Shown here one piece after another: positions 15,851-24,556 of a DNA stretch of 64,000 nt. The notes beneath the pieces are model-generated. The model saw only the letters and a list, made by a program, of their open reading frames with translations. It made no database searches and was not told the DNA's origin. This stretch comes from Spirosoma panaciterrae DSM 21099 (lineage in GTDB: Bacteria; Bacteroidota; Bacteroidia; Cytophagales; Spirosomataceae), in the NCBI RefSeq assembly GCF_000374025.1, contig NZ_KB893228.1, forward strand, positions 124,001 through 188,000. Direction: 5' to 3'. Numbering within the stretch: position 1 is the stretch's first letter; every line of letters begins with the position of its first letter. A program made the translations under genes and the position numbers.

Positions 15851-16516
15851 TTAAGGATGAATGGTCTGTTGATTCGCCATCTGTACAAGCTTATGCAAGA
15901 CGTCGGCCGGGCCTTCCGGAAAATAGTTGCGCATAAGCCAGACAGGGACTTGTGCCGTCGGAACTACGGATGAGGTGATGGTCAGAGCGGTCAGATTACT
16001 GCCGAGGTCTTTAAACTGATAGGTCAGGTTGTACTGCGTTATCCGATCAACGGCCTTTTTCTCAAACAGCGTGGGTGCCGCCGTCAATGTGAAGGTCACT
16101 GTTTTGGCAACCTCGTCTTCCGAAAAGTGCATGCTGGCTACACAGTCGGAGTCGGGCATGGGCCAGGGAAGGTCAAAGTAGTAGTAAACCAGCCAGGAAT
16201 CAGTTGCCGACCCACTGAGCTGGCGGCTCGCCTTCGCATCCAGAAAATCTTTATGCCGGGCAATGTCTTTTAGTACCGCTACACAGGCCGAAACGCGCAC
16301 ATTGGCCGTTGTGGTTGCTACATATTCCATCCAGATACGAGAATGCCCCTGAGCATCGGTACGCTTCGACACACAGCTTTGGACCGTTACGGTGCCATCT
16401 TTCGATTTCTCGGTTATCCAGGTAGCGGACTGGGCAAATCCGGCAGTATTCAGAAGGAGCGTCGTCAACAGGACGCGTAGTTGCCGCCCCAGGGTAGAAG
16501 ATTCGATCATTTGCAT
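15851..16516 (-). CDS. exported START-like domain protein
   Basis: A 221-residue protein with a signal peptide (about 1-29, ending GFAQS). The mature part matches START/SRPBCC lipid-transfer folds: WITEKSKDGTVTVQSCVSKR, IWMEYVATTTANV, VLKDIARHKDFLDAKASRQL, then YYYFDLPWPMPDSDCVASMHF (about 115-135) and a C-terminal amphipathic helix (GPADVLHKLVQMANQQ). The fold binds hydrophobic ligands in a deep cavity. It is the first gene of a three-gene set and lies just after the LytTR regulator gene; the gap carries the direct-repeat operator at 16576-16603 and a -7 element at 16537-16544. Confidence 0.75.
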   Translation of the reverse strand: MQMIESSTLGRQLRVLLTTLLLNTAGFAQSATWITEKSKDGTVTVQSCVSKRTDAQGHSRIWMEYVATTTANVRVSACVAVLKDIARHKDFLDAKASRQLSGSATDSWLVYYYFDLPWPMPDSDCVASMHFSEDEVAKTVTFTLTAAPTLFEKKAVDRITQYNLTYQFKDLGSNLTALTITSSVVPTAQVPVWLMRNYFPEGPADVLHKLVQMANQQTIHP

Positions 16517-16536
16517 AAACCTGTTGTTGGTTTATA

Positions 16537-16603
16537 CAAATGTCCGGGTGTGAACAGACGGCTGAAATTTGGTTATGCCAATGGGGCTGAGATGTCTGCC
16601 AAC
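16537..16603 (-). promoter_or_regulatory. LytTR-like operator (ATTGGCA direct repeat) and -7 element
   Basis: Read on the minus strand, GTTGGCA (16603-16597) and ATTGGCA (16582-16576) are direct repeats with a period of 21 bp. GACATTTG (16544-16537) follows 38 bp after the second repeat and fits a -7 element, about 14 nt before a plausible transcription start for the START-domain gene at 16516. Two 21-bp-spaced repeats are the usual form of LytTR binding sites. Confidence 0.6.
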
Positions 16604-16625
16604 CGTCGATTTCAATCGGTGAGCG

Positions 16626-17327
16626 CTATTGGACTGTGCTGTTGATCAGTTGGAAGAACAGGTCTTTGTAGGTATCCGAAATGGGGATAAGCTGGTTGGC
16701 AATGCGGATACGGCTGCGTTCAATCGACTCAATTTTCTGAATCGCCACCATATACGACTTATGCACCCGACAGACCTGACTGGGCGGAATAAGCTGCTCA
16801 AATTCGCTGAAGTTTTGCAGGGTCATAATCTTTTTATCGATGGTATGAATGCGTCGGTAGTCACGCATTCCTTCGATGAAGAGGATGTCGGAAAGGGTAA
16901 TTTTCTCCAGGCGGTTTTCGGTTTTCACGAAGATGTAATCCGGCTGGTGTTTGGGCTGACGGAGTGCCAGTCTTTCCTGCACTTTATCGACAGCCTGTAC
17001 AAACCGATTGAAGGTAAACGGCTTCAGCAGATAATCGGCGACGTTGAGTTCATACCCTTTCAGCGCATACTCGGGGTAAGCCGTTGTCATAATAACCTGG
17101 CTATCGATGCGGGCGCTCTCCAGCAACTCTATACCCGACAGTTCATCCATATTAATGTCCAGAAAAAGGATGTCAATAGGGTGCTGTTTTAGATACACCA
17201 GTCCATCGAGCGCATTGTCGAAAGTAGCGCACAGCATCAGGGACGGAATTTTGCCGACAAATTCCTGCGTTCGTTCCAGCGCCAGCGGTTCGTCTTCGAG
17301 GATCAGGCAGGTGTAGCGATGCATCAT
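16626..17327 (-). CDS. LytTR response regulator 1
   Basis: A 233-residue response regulator. The receiver domain (about 1-120) has the acidic cluster EDE at 11-13, the phosphoacceptor Asp57 in ILFLDINMDELSG and the conserved Lys in YLLKPFTF (about 106). The C-terminal LytTR DNA-binding domain (about 140-230) shows FVKTENRLEKITLSDILFIE and VCRVHKSYMVAIQKI. The start overlaps the sensor kinase stop by 4 bp, so the two are translated together. Likely target: the operon starting at 16516, whose promoter carries a 21-bp-spaced direct repeat. Confidence 0.92.
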   Translation of the reverse strand: MMHRYTCLILEDEPLALERTQEFVGKIPSLMLCATFDNALDGLVYLKQHPIDILFLDINMDELSGIELLESARIDSQVIMTTAYPEYALKGYELNVADYLLKPFTFNRFVQAVDKVQERLALRQPKHQPDYIFVKTENRLEKITLSDILFIEGMRDYRRIHTIDKKIMTLQNFSEFEQLIPPSQVCRVHKSYMVAIQKIESIERSRIRIANQLIPISDTYKDLFFQLINSTVQ

Positions 17328-18355
17328 GGGGTAGCGATGGTCAGTTGTACATGGTACTGGTTTTCCTGTTGGCTGACCGTGAGTGTGTGTCGCTCAGCGT
17401 ACAGCAGATTCAGTCGTTTTCGGATCAGTTCGTTACCCAGCCCATTGGCCTCCGACAGCGCGGTTTTATGGGTATTTACCCGGTTTTTACAAATGAATTC
17501 GATGGCCTTCTCCCGGCTACAGATAGCTACCGAAATGGCCTGATCGAGCTTCTTGTTTCCGGTATGTTTAAAGGCATTTTCCACAAACGGTATGAGTACC
17601 ATTGGGGCAATCGTTTTGCCATGCAACGACCCCTCTACCGAGAAATGAATATAATTCGGATTGGCCGTCCTGATTTTCTGAAGCGCAATGTATTTTTCGA
17701 TGTATTCGACTTCTTTGGCCAGAGGAATCACATCGGTTTTGGTCTCGTAGAGCATGAACCGCATAATATCGGACAATTGATTCAGGTAGGACGAAGCCGC
17801 AGCGGCATTTTTCAGAATCAGCACATCGATGTTGTTGATGGTATTGAACAGAAAATGCGGGTCGAGTTGTGATTTGATCAGCGCCAGTTCCATTTCGTGG
17901 TTTTTCTGGACCAGAGCCTCCTTTAGTTTGATTTCCGAATACCAGGTGATACACCCGCGAATGACCAGGGCCACCACTCCACTCAAAAAAGCCGCAAAGG
18001 CAATGAGCAGAAAACCACCCAGCACGCTCCCAGTTTTACTCAGGCAGGCCGTACCATACCGACTCGTTACGCCCAGATACCCTACACCCGCAGCCAGCAG
18101 CGCCCCAAATAACGCATAAGCCGCAGAAAGCCAAAGGTTTCTGGTACGCACATAGGTCGAAAACACCAGCCAATAGAACAGGTAAAACCCAATGACCGAT
18201 GGTACGACAGCCATCCGAAAAATCAGCCCAAAGTAATAATTGACCCGCTCCTCATCGGCATTGTTCCGAAAGAATACGCCCAACAGCAACAGAATCAACA
18301 GGCCGTAACACAGCCAGAAACCAACGTGTAGCGTAATGACAAGTGATCGTTTCAT
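17324..18355 (-). CDS. LytS-type sensor histidine kinase 1
   Basis: A 343-residue membrane kinase. Four hydrophobic segments in residues 1-135 form a simple sensor, followed by a coiled coil (KLKEALVQKNHEMELALIK) and the His_kinase domain with the phosphoacceptor His167 in DPHFLFNTINNID. The ATPase part shows VLIPFVENAFKHTGNK (N box, about 250-265) and GLGNELIRKRLNLLY (G region). It has no large extracytoplasmic domain, so the signal is probably sensed in the membrane. It is the upstream gene of the pair with the LytTR regulator. Confidence 0.92.
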   Translation of the reverse strand: MKRSLVITLHVGFWLCYGLLILLLLGVFFRNNADEERVNYYFGLIFRMAVVPSVIGFYLFYWLVFSTYVRTRNLWLSAAYALFGALLAAGVGYLGVTSRYGTACLSKTGSVLGGFLLIAFAAFLSGVVALVIRGCITWYSEIKLKEALVQKNHEMELALIKSQLDPHFLFNTINNIDVLILKNAAAASSYLNQLSDIMRFMLYETKTDVIPLAKEVEYIEKYIALQKIRTANPNYIHFSVEGSLHGKTIAPMVLIPFVENAFKHTGNKKLDQAISVAICSREKAIEFICKNRVNTHKTALSEANGLGNELIRKRLNLLYAERHTLTVSQQENQYHVQLTIATP

Positions 18356-18491
18356 TCAGGGCAACTCCTTGATGGATAAGGGCGCTAAAATTGTTTTGTT
18401 TTGGGCAGAACCTCAACTCCATTCTGCCAGTCGGTCGTATTCGTCTGCCAAGCGGGTCAAAAAGCGCTTAAGAATGCTGTCAGGAATTTCG

Positions 18492-18499
18492 TATCTTTC
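18492..18499 (+). promoter_or_regulatory. -7-like element TATCTTTC before AraC paralog 3
   Basis: TATCTTTC resembles TAnnTTTG and the TATCTTTA found before paralog 6 (31935-31942) and before the DPP-IV gene (34584-34591). It lies 41 bp before the chosen ATG. Confidence 0.35.
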
Positions 18500-18539
18500 A
18501 GCATACTCAGCATACCATCAGCCCTCTGCCAGCTTTATT

Positions 18540-19382
18540 ATGGTTTTCTTTCCGCACATACAACCCCATCCGGCGCTACGGCCGTATGTGCGGCATTATC
18601 TGCTACTCCATATACCGTTAGCTGGCATCACTTCCGATCAACGCGTGAAGCCGATTCCGCCCGACGCCGATCAGTCGCTCTTCTTTTATCCACGTAGTGT
18701 AGCCAAAACGGTTGTCAATCGGAACGGCGAAACCCGAACCAACCCGTCGAGCATTTTTGTCGGGCAGCAAACATCGCGGATGAATATACTGCTTGGCGAA
18801 GATCACCTGATTATCCAGGTTTGCTTTCGGCCCGGCTTTTTATACCAACTGCTTGGGGGAATGCCAGCTACTGAATTTCAGGGAAAGGAAATCGATGCGG
18901 AATGCCTGCTGGATACCGGAATAAACGAGCTGAACGATCGGCTGCGGGAAGAAACCGATCATCGGCGCATGATTTCCCACATTGAAGCGTACCTGCTCAA
19001 AAAGATGGATTCATTAGCCCGGCGTACTTTGCCGCTACAACCCATTGACAAAGTAATTCTCGCCATTAAAGAGACAAACCATCTACTTTCACTCGACTGG
19101 CTGGCCGACCAGGCTTGTTTGAGCAGTCGCCAACTGGAACGAAAATTTCAGGAGCGGCTCGGCATGAGTCCGAAATTTTACGCCCGCATCGCCCGCTTCG
19201 ACCGAGCCTTCAAGTTAAAACTCCAACAGCCCCACCTCGACTGGCTCGACGTGGCGTATGCCTGTGGCTATTTCGATTATTCACACCTGATGCGCGACTT
19301 CCGGCAGTTTGCCGAAGTGTCACCTACTAGGCTGATGACGCAGGATACAGCTTCGCCCGACCGGGGGCCTTCTCTTTCGTGA
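18540..19382 (+). CDS. AraC-family regulator, paralog 3
   Basis: A 280-residue regulator starting MVFFPHIQPHPALRPYVRHY; the frame could run back to 18336 but the homolog at 31967 starts here. Sensor-domain marks: PPDADQSLFFYPRS, FVGQQTSRMNILLG and IQVCFRPGFLYQLLGG (about 85-115). HTH units: SLDWLADQACLSSRQLERKF and LDVAYACGYFDYSHLMRDF (about 180-262). Nearest paralog in the window is that at 31967 (most residues agree by eye). It has no box at its own 3' end; the next box downstream is at 20343, beyond an inserted-looking Uma2 gene, in front of the amidohydrolase, which is therefore a candidate target. Confidence 0.88.
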   Translation: MVFFPHIQPHPALRPYVRHYLLLHIPLAGITSDQRVKPIPPDADQSLFFYPRSVAKTVVNRNGETRTNPSSIFVGQQTSRMNILLGEDHLIIQVCFRPGFLYQLLGGMPATEFQGKEIDAECLLDTGINELNDRLREETDHRRMISHIEAYLLKKMDSLARRTLPLQPIDKVILAIKETNHLLSLDWLADQACLSSRQLERKFQERLGMSPKFYARIARFDRAFKLKLQQPHLDWLDVAYACGYFDYSHLMRDFRQFAEVSPTRLMTQDTASPDRGPSLS

Positions 19383-19451
19383 TCAATATCCATCAAAAAG
19401 CCAGGCAAGATCCATTTTTTAAACTTTCTCTTAAGCAAGTTATAATGGCTC

Positions 19452-19542
19452 TTTTTTGTCATCCCGACGCAGGAGGGATCTTCGGGTGAACTCTTGAATA
19501 GTTAATGTCCGAAGATCCCTCCTGCGTCGGGATGACAAAAAA
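19452..19542. terminator. 34-bp inverted repeat, TGTCATCCC family
   Basis: Positions 19452-19485 and 19509-19542 are perfectly complementary with a 23-nt loop. The arm ends in a T-run on both strands, so it can end transcription from the AraC gene and from the convergent Uma2 gene. Each arm also contains the small palindrome ATCCC...GGGAT. Same family as the repeats at 29095, 44066 and 48258. Confidence 0.85.
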
Positions 19543-19588
19543 CTATTGGCACAACTGATAAAACAGGTTTATTGATCGGCAATCGTCG

Positions 19589-20206
19589 TTAAGCGAACGA
19601 AGACCCTTTTTTGGCCAGGTATTGACCGATATTGAACTGAATACCATCCAGTACGTCAATATCTTTATGCCAGTCTTTTACCTGCCAGTCGCCCTGCGGG
19701 GTAGCCACGGTAACTTTCTTAGCCACAGTCGTAATCCAGATCACTTTCTCCACACCAAAATTCAGTAGTTTCTGGGTTTTCTGAAAGATATAGCCATCCG
19801 CATCTACGTCAACCGAGTCGGCCGAAATATCGACTTCGATCACCACGTTGGGCGGCACCTGTGCATAAAATTCATTGATAGCGTCGATGGGTAACGTCGC
19901 ATTATCGAAAATGAGAATATCGCCCGCCAGATTGGTTCGCTTATCCAGATGAAGCCCCGTTTCGCTGGACAGAACTGTGTATTGGTCTTCACTCAATTCC
20001 CTAAAAAGTAGTCGTTGAAGGTAAGCGACAATAAATGACTGTAGCGTACTCAATCCTATAATTTCTGAAAACTTTTTTGTACCTGCCAATACCTCCCGGT
20101 AGCCTTTATAGTGAATAGGCTTACCATCCATGATTTCGTAAATGAGGTAGTCAGGCACCTTGGTTTTGAGCCTTTTTGGCCGTATTCCAGATTTCGTAGC
20201 GATCAT
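19589..20206 (-). CDS. Uma2-family (DUF820) endonuclease-like protein
   Basis: A 205-residue protein of the Uma2/DUF820 group, which has the PD-(D/E)xK nuclease fold. The core is seen in LAGDILIFDN (Asp near 95), PPNVVIEVDISADSVD (Glu-x-Asp, about 119-134) and FQKTQKLLNFGVEKVIWI (Lys, about 140-157). Uma2 proteins are very abundant in Cyanobacteria and some Bacteroidota, often in scattered copies; their role is unsettled. It is placed between AraC paralog 3 and the box-bearing amidohydrolase and points the other way, which looks like a later insertion between regulator and target. Confidence 0.8.
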   Translation of the reverse strand: MIATKSGIRPKRLKTKVPDYLIYEIMDGKPIHYKGYREVLAGTKKFSEIIGLSTLQSFIVAYLQRLLFRELSEDQYTVLSSETGLHLDKRTNLAGDILIFDNATLPIDAINEFYAQVPPNVVIEVDISADSVDVDADGYIFQKTQKLLNFGVEKVIWITTVAKKVTVATPQGDWQVKDWHKDIDVLDGIQFNIGQYLAKKGSSFA

Positions 20207-20342
20207 TTCCGTTCGTTTTCGATACGCTCAATATAGCCAAATCCATCGAAACTTCTTTCGGAATCCCTGACCGATGAGGACTGTAATAGCCTTTGGTCAA
20301 AAATACGGTTACGCTCGCAATCAGAGCCACGATCTAGATTTA

Positions 20343-20388
20343 TGTCGTTTTTTTACATCTGGCACGCCGACGCATGGCGATAGTTTTG
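20343..20388 (+). promoter_or_regulatory. AraC-type box 3 with -7 element
   Basis: TGTCGTTTTTTTACATCT at 20343-20360 and TAGTTTTG, a perfect -7 element, at 20381-20388; start-to-start distance 38 bp. It lies 71 bp before the amidohydrolase ATG at 20414. Confidence 0.7.
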
Positions 20389-20413
20389 GCTGGTAAACCA
20401 AAACACATGTTCC

Positions 20414-22054
20414 ATGCGAATCGTATTAACCGCCTTCCTGATCCATCTGTTTAGCCTTGGGGCTATGGCGCAGCAACCCGACCTGATTCTGACGAATGGA
20501 AAAATTTTCACATCGGATACCAGCCAGTTGTATGTGCAGGCCTTGGCCATTAAAGACGGTCGCATAACGGCTATTGGCCAAACGGCCGACATTGAGAAAC
20601 TAGCCTCGCCAAAAACGAAACGTATCGACCTGGGTGGTATGCTGGTTGTGCCTGGGTTCAACGATGCGCATAATCATTTACCCGGTGGCCTGAAAGCGAC
20701 AAAAATCGCATCGACAGGCATGAACCCATCCTGGGAGGCTGTGCTGGATTCGCTGAAGAGGGCCGTTCAGCGAACCCCCGAAGGTCAATGGATTGAAGGA
20801 ACAATTGGTATAACCATCGCCAATTCGCCGGAGGCTACCCGGTTTGTGCTGGATAAAATTGCACCCAGGCACCCCGTTCGGCTGCTTTCATGGTGGGGTC
20901 ATGTTGGCGTGTATAATACACTGGGACTGCGTGAAATGGGCATTGCTGACGACCAGCCCGACCCCAAAGGTGGCTTTTACGAACGAATGCCCGATGGCAA
21001 AACCCTGACGGGCAAAGGCTACGAAAAGAATGCCTACTGGCCGCATACCAGCTATGCAAAAATGGCCGCGCTGCGCGACGAAAACGCGATGATCGGCGAG
21101 TTCAGGGGTATGACGCAGGCCTTGCTCAAAGCCGGAATCACCAGCTACCAGAATATGTGTACGGGCGCTACGGCCGCCGATTACGCCCGAATCTGGAAAA
21201 AAGCCGGATTACCGTTTCGCCTTCGCCTGATTCGCTGGGGCGACATGAACACCGATGGCAGCTTAAGTATTCCGGCGAAAGACCAGCCCAAAACAACGCC
21301 TGATTTACCGTTATTGACGGTGAGTGGTACGAAATGGCTGCTCGAAGGTACGCCCCTGGAAGGTGGTGCCGAACAGGTTGACCCGTACCCTAATCGCCCC
21401 GGCTGGTATGGTCGAATGAATTACACCGTTCCCGAAATTGAACGGATGTGCCAAGAAGCCATTGCCCGTAAAGACCAGTTGCATTTCCACATTGGCGGTA
21501 GCAAGTCGATTGGGAAACTACTTGATCTAATGGCCGCTATGCCCGTCGACTGGAAAGCGTTGCGACCCCGTTTTGAGCATGGCGACGAGATTGACTACTC
21601 GCCCGAATACCTGAAAAAGGCACAGAACATGGGCGTTATCATCGTGCAGAACCCTACGCATTTTGCGCCGATGGAAGGGTTCCCGATGGGGCCACCATCC
21701 ACACACGGTATGGCTATGAAAACTTTGCTAACCAATCATATCCCACTGGCGATTGGGTCGGATGGTCCATTTAATCCTTACCTGAATATTATGTTTGCAA
21801 CCACCCATCCGCGCCGACCCAGCGAAGCCATTAGCCGCGAGCAGGCCGTTATTGCCTATACCCGCACAGCCGCCTATGCCGAGTTTGCGGAGAATACCAA
21901 GGGAACCCTGACAGTCGGCAAAGTGGCTGATCTGGTGGTACTATCGCAGAATATTTTCAAAGTGCCCGCTCCTAAACTACTCCAGACGGAAAGCGTTCTG
22001 ACGATGGTGAACGGTAAGGTTGTATACGATGCAGGCTTATTGAAAATTAACTAA
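20414..22054 (+). CDS. exported amidohydrolase (YtcJ-like, amidohydrolase family 3)
   Basis: A 546-residue metal-dependent hydrolase with a signal peptide (1-20, ending GAMAQ). The first metal motif is DAHNHLPGG (His86 and His88), preceded by LVVPGFN, and later pieces include LHFHIGGSKSIG (about 355-366), PRFEHGD (about 388-394) and LAIGSDGPFNPY (about 448-459), the expected His and Asp ligands. The C-terminus GTLTVGKVADLVVLSQN is the family's closing motif. The natural amide or ester substrate is unknown. Its promoter carries box 3, which links it to the AraC regulators of the island. Confidence 0.88.
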   Translation: MRIVLTAFLIHLFSLGAMAQQPDLILTNGKIFTSDTSQLYVQALAIKDGRITAIGQTADIEKLASPKTKRIDLGGMLVVPGFNDAHNHLPGGLKATKIASTGMNPSWEAVLDSLKRAVQRTPEGQWIEGTIGITIANSPEATRFVLDKIAPRHPVRLLSWWGHVGVYNTLGLREMGIADDQPDPKGGFYERMPDGKTLTGKGYEKNAYWPHTSYAKMAALRDENAMIGEFRGMTQALLKAGITSYQNMCTGATAADYARIWKKAGLPFRLRLIRWGDMNTDGSLSIPAKDQPKTTPDLPLLTVSGTKWLLEGTPLEGGAEQVDPYPNRPGWYGRMNYTVPEIERMCQEAIARKDQLHFHIGGSKSIGKLLDLMAAMPVDWKALRPRFEHGDEIDYSPEYLKKAQNMGVIIVQNPTHFAPMEGFPMGPPSTHGMAMKTLLTNHIPLAIGSDGPFNPYLNIMFATTHPRRPSEAISREQAVIAYTRTAAYAEFAENTKGTLTVGKVADLVVLSQNIFKVPAPKLLQTESVLTMVNGKVVYDAGLLKIN

Positions 22055-22210
22055 TACGGGTTTTATGTATTTTTTGTAAAACGCACTTAAACTATGGCAA
22101 CGCTTATTTTAGAAATAAAAATTACACAGTTCCGCTACGGCATACCGTGCTGTTAGAAACATAACGTATACTAGAAAAACTAGGTAAACCAGATACCTAA
22201 GTGAGGGAAA

Positions 22211-22256
22211 TGTCTGATTTTTACCACCATACCGTTCAGGAAAGCATCAACATTTG
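22211..22256 (+). promoter_or_regulatory. AraC-type box 4 with -7 element
   Basis: TGTCTGATTTTTACCACC at 22211-22228 and AACATTTG at 22249-22256; start-to-start distance 38 bp. It lies 71 bp before the cupin ATG at 22282. The rest of the gap 22055-22210 shows nothing else that I recognise. Confidence 0.65.
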
Positions 22257-22281
22257 CATGACATAGTTAAACAATCCAGTT

Positions 22282-22827
22282 ATGCAACGTAGAGAATTCC
22301 TGCAAAACACGTCTATAGGTTTAACGGCTTTGGGAACGCTGCCTATGGCCAATGCGCAAAGTAATCCAAAGCCTTTTGTTGTTAAAAACGGCGAATCTCG
22401 CTTTGGCGAAAAAACAAAAATTGGCGGTAAAAGCCCCAATGACATCAAGATTTCATCGAAAGATACCGATGGGTTGCTTACCGTTTTTGAATATCGGGGT
22501 ACCGAAAAAGGAGGCCCTCCACTGCATATTCATCTATACCAGGACGAAATTTTTTTTATCCTGGAAGGCAACTATCTGTTTCAGGTAGGTAATGAAAAAC
22601 ATACACTTTCGGTAGGGGATAGTATCTTCCTGCCTCGCCAGGTTCCTCATACGTTCGCTCAACTGACCGATGCAGGTAAGATGCTGTTTTTCTTCCAACC
22701 TTCGGGCAAGATGGAAGACTATTTTAGGGTATTGGGTAGTTTGAAAGGGCAACCTTCGCCACAGGAAGGGGCAAAAATCTTTGCTGATCATGATATGAAC
22801 GTAGTGGGACCACCGCTCTCGTACTAA
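22282..22827 (+). CDS. exported cupin protein, paralog B
   Basis: A 181-residue cupin, paralog of the one at 12876. The N-terminus MQRREFLQNTSIGLTALGTL is a Tat-like signal followed by ANAQ. Metal-binding motif: PPLHIHLYQDEIFFILEGNY (about 85-104), and a second motif PRQVPHTFAQL (about 124-134). The end VVGPPLSY is shared with the other cupins of the island (VVGPPLTLK, LVGPPLTR). The AraC gene follows after 12 bp, so they are one operon under box 4. The DNA looks more AT-rich and uses a wider codon set than the 12876 pair, which may mean a separate arrival. Confidence 0.82.
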   Translation: MQRREFLQNTSIGLTALGTLPMANAQSNPKPFVVKNGESRFGEKTKIGGKSPNDIKISSKDTDGLLTVFEYRGTEKGGPPLHIHLYQDEIFFILEGNYLFQVGNEKHTLSVGDSIFLPRQVPHTFAQLTDAGKMLFFFQPSGKMEDYFRVLGSLKGQPSPQEGAKIFADHDMNVVGPPLSY

Positions 22828-22839
22828 AACATTGTTGCT

Positions 22840-23679
22840 ATGAACGGAATCTATGATTATCGTCTGCCAAGCCCAGCCTTGCGTGAGTACGTGAGGCTGT
22901 TGCAGATTGTAGCCTGTGAGTTCCCCAGTCACTTTGTTGAGCTTCCTGTAAAGGCTTATTGGCCAAGAGCCGAAAATTGTTTGGCGTTTTTTCCAAAAGA
23001 CCCCGAAAAAGTAGAATATGGCTTTGACGGAAACCTATTGGAAAGTCCCCGTTCACGCATTTACGGACAACATACCATTGCCACAAATCGCTACGTAGGG
23101 CGTGATTTTATGGTATTTCAGGTGCAGTTTCAGCCAGGGGCTTTGTTTAAACTGACAGGGATTCCGAGTTACGAACTCACCAACCGTTTTGTTGATGCCG
23201 AAGCTATATTTTCGAAAGAAATCCGGTTGGTCAATGAACGGCTGAGTTACACCAGGCACTATACCGAGATGATTCCGATTGTTGAGACGTTTATTGAACA
23301 CTTGATTCAGCAGTCCAAAAAACGAGTATCTGCTCTTGATAAAGTTAGCCAGCTTATTTTGCATCATACAGGCAATGTATCGCTCGATTGGCTGGCCGAC
23401 CAGGCTTGCCTGAGTCAGCGGCAGTTTTACCGTCAATTCATTGAGCGAGAAGGTGTAAGCCCTAAGCTGTTTGCTCGTGTTGCCCGCTTCGAGAACGCTA
23501 TGAAATGTAAAAATGCGTATCCACAGAAAGATTGGCTTACCATTGCTTTACAACTGGGGTATTACGATTATCAGCACCTGGTAAAAGACTTTAAAGAGTT
23601 CACTAAACTCACCCCCAATGGCTTCCTTGTTGCCCAGGAAAAAGGGCCGGAAAGAACCTTTGGAAAAGTTGAGGTATAA
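22840..23679 (+). CDS. AraC-family regulator, paralog 4
   Basis: A 279-residue regulator that starts MNGIYDYRLPSPALREYVR, the same 19 residues as paralog 2. Sensor pieces: KAYWPRAENCLAFFPKDPEK (about 36-55), FQVQFQPGALFKLTGIPSYE. HTH units: SLDWLADQACLSQRQFYRQF and LQLGYYDYQHLVKDFKEF (about 175-260). It is the second gene of the cupin B operon. The cupin-AraC pairs at 12876-14352 and 22282-23679 are clear duplicates of one module, but here the intergenic hairpin is absent. Confidence 0.88.
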   Translation: MNGIYDYRLPSPALREYVRLLQIVACEFPSHFVELPVKAYWPRAENCLAFFPKDPEKVEYGFDGNLLESPRSRIYGQHTIATNRYVGRDFMVFQVQFQPGALFKLTGIPSYELTNRFVDAEAIFSKEIRLVNERLSYTRHYTEMIPIVETFIEHLIQQSKKRVSALDKVSQLILHHTGNVSLDWLADQACLSQRQFYRQFIEREGVSPKLFARVARFENAMKCKNAYPQKDWLTIALQLGYYDYQHLVKDFKEFTKLTPNGFLVAQEKGPERTFGKVEV

Positions 23680-23727
23680 TTTTAGTAAATACCCTACCTA
23701 TTGGGCGAATTACCTGACTTACCAAAC

Positions 23728-24468
23728 TCATAACCACCCAAACCGCTGCACGAGCTTCTCTTTCTGATTGCGGGCAACGGGAATACTGACATCGTTGGTC
23801 ATAACCAGATAAGCACCTTCGCCTTTCATGAAGAGTTTGATGTGGTCAAGGTTGATCACATATTGGCGATGAACCCGCAAAAAGTTCCTCTCTTCCAGCA
23901 CCTCCTGCACCTCACGAAGGGTACGGGTGAGCAGGTAATGGCGGTTTTGCGTAGCGACAACTTTGGTATAGTTACTGTCCGATTCGCAGTAGATAACTTC
24001 ATTGATCGGCAGAAAAATAATACCCTGCTGATAGGGAACGGCAATCTTGTCGGCCAACTGATGGCTGTGTAACTGGCTCCGAAGTATATCGACCTGCCGG
24101 GCATCAATGCGTTGCTGTCGTTCGGCCTTCCGAACGGCCTCCTGCAAATCCTCCGAATCAATAGGTTTCAATAAGTAGTCGAGTGCAGAGAACCGGAAGG
24201 CTTTCACCGCAAACTCGTTATAGGCCGTTACAAAAATCAGGCTGAACGAAATGCTTCCGAGCTTTTCCAGCAACTGAAATCCATTCAGCCGGGGCATTTC
24301 AATATCCAGAAACACCACATCGGGTTGCAAAACCTGAATCAGTCGTAGCCCATCCTCGCTGCTGGTCGTTTGCCCAATCACCTGAACCTGTGGACAATGC
24401 ACCGCCAACTCATGCGCCAGCAGTCGCACGCAATCCGGTTCGTCGTCAATAAGGATCGCTTTCAACAT
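23728..24468 (-). CDS. LytTR response regulator 2
   Basis: A 246-residue response regulator. The receiver domain has IDDE (7-10), phosphoacceptor Asp55 in VVFLDIEMPRLNG and YLLKPI near 104. The LytTR domain (about 140-246) shows VIYCESDSNYTKVV and FLRVHRQYVINLDHIKLFM. I start it at ATG 24468, which begins the usual MLKAILIDDEP; the frame upstream to 24522 would translate part of an inverted repeat. Together with the kinase at 24557-26536 it forms the second two-component pair; the likely target is the divergent membrane protein at 26760. Confidence 0.92.
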   Translation of the reverse strand: MLKAILIDDEPDCVRLLAHELAVHCPQVQVIGQTTSSEDGLRLIQVLQPDVVFLDIEMPRLNGFQLLEKLGSISFSLIFVTAYNEFAVKAFRFSALDYLLKPIDSEDLQEAVRKAERQQRIDARQVDILRSQLHSHQLADKIAVPYQQGIIFLPINEVIYCESDSNYTKVVATQNRHYLLTRTLREVQEVLEERNFLRVHRQYVINLDHIKLFMKGEGAYLVMTNDVSIPVARNQKEKLVQRFGWL

Positions 24469-24479
24469 AATCATTGAGC

Positions 24480-24552
24480 GAATGAGCGAATGAGTGATTG
24501 AGTGAATAGCTGACGCATACAATTATTCACTCAATCACTCATTCGCTCATTC
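24480..24552. repeat. 28-bp perfect inverted repeat between kinase and regulator
   Basis: Positions 24480-24507 and 24525-24552 are perfectly complementary with a 17-nt loop. The arms are made of degenerate GAGTGATT/GAGCGAAT units. It lies inside the two-component operon, between the kinase stop and the regulator start, and may adjust the ratio of the two proteins. Confidence 0.8.
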
Positions 24553-24556
24553 ACAA

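Noticed and set aside
19452..20206. Uma2 gene plus hairpin as an insertion sequence
   Set aside because: No transposase, no matching terminal repeats on both sides and no target duplication are seen; Uma2 genes are not transposases.
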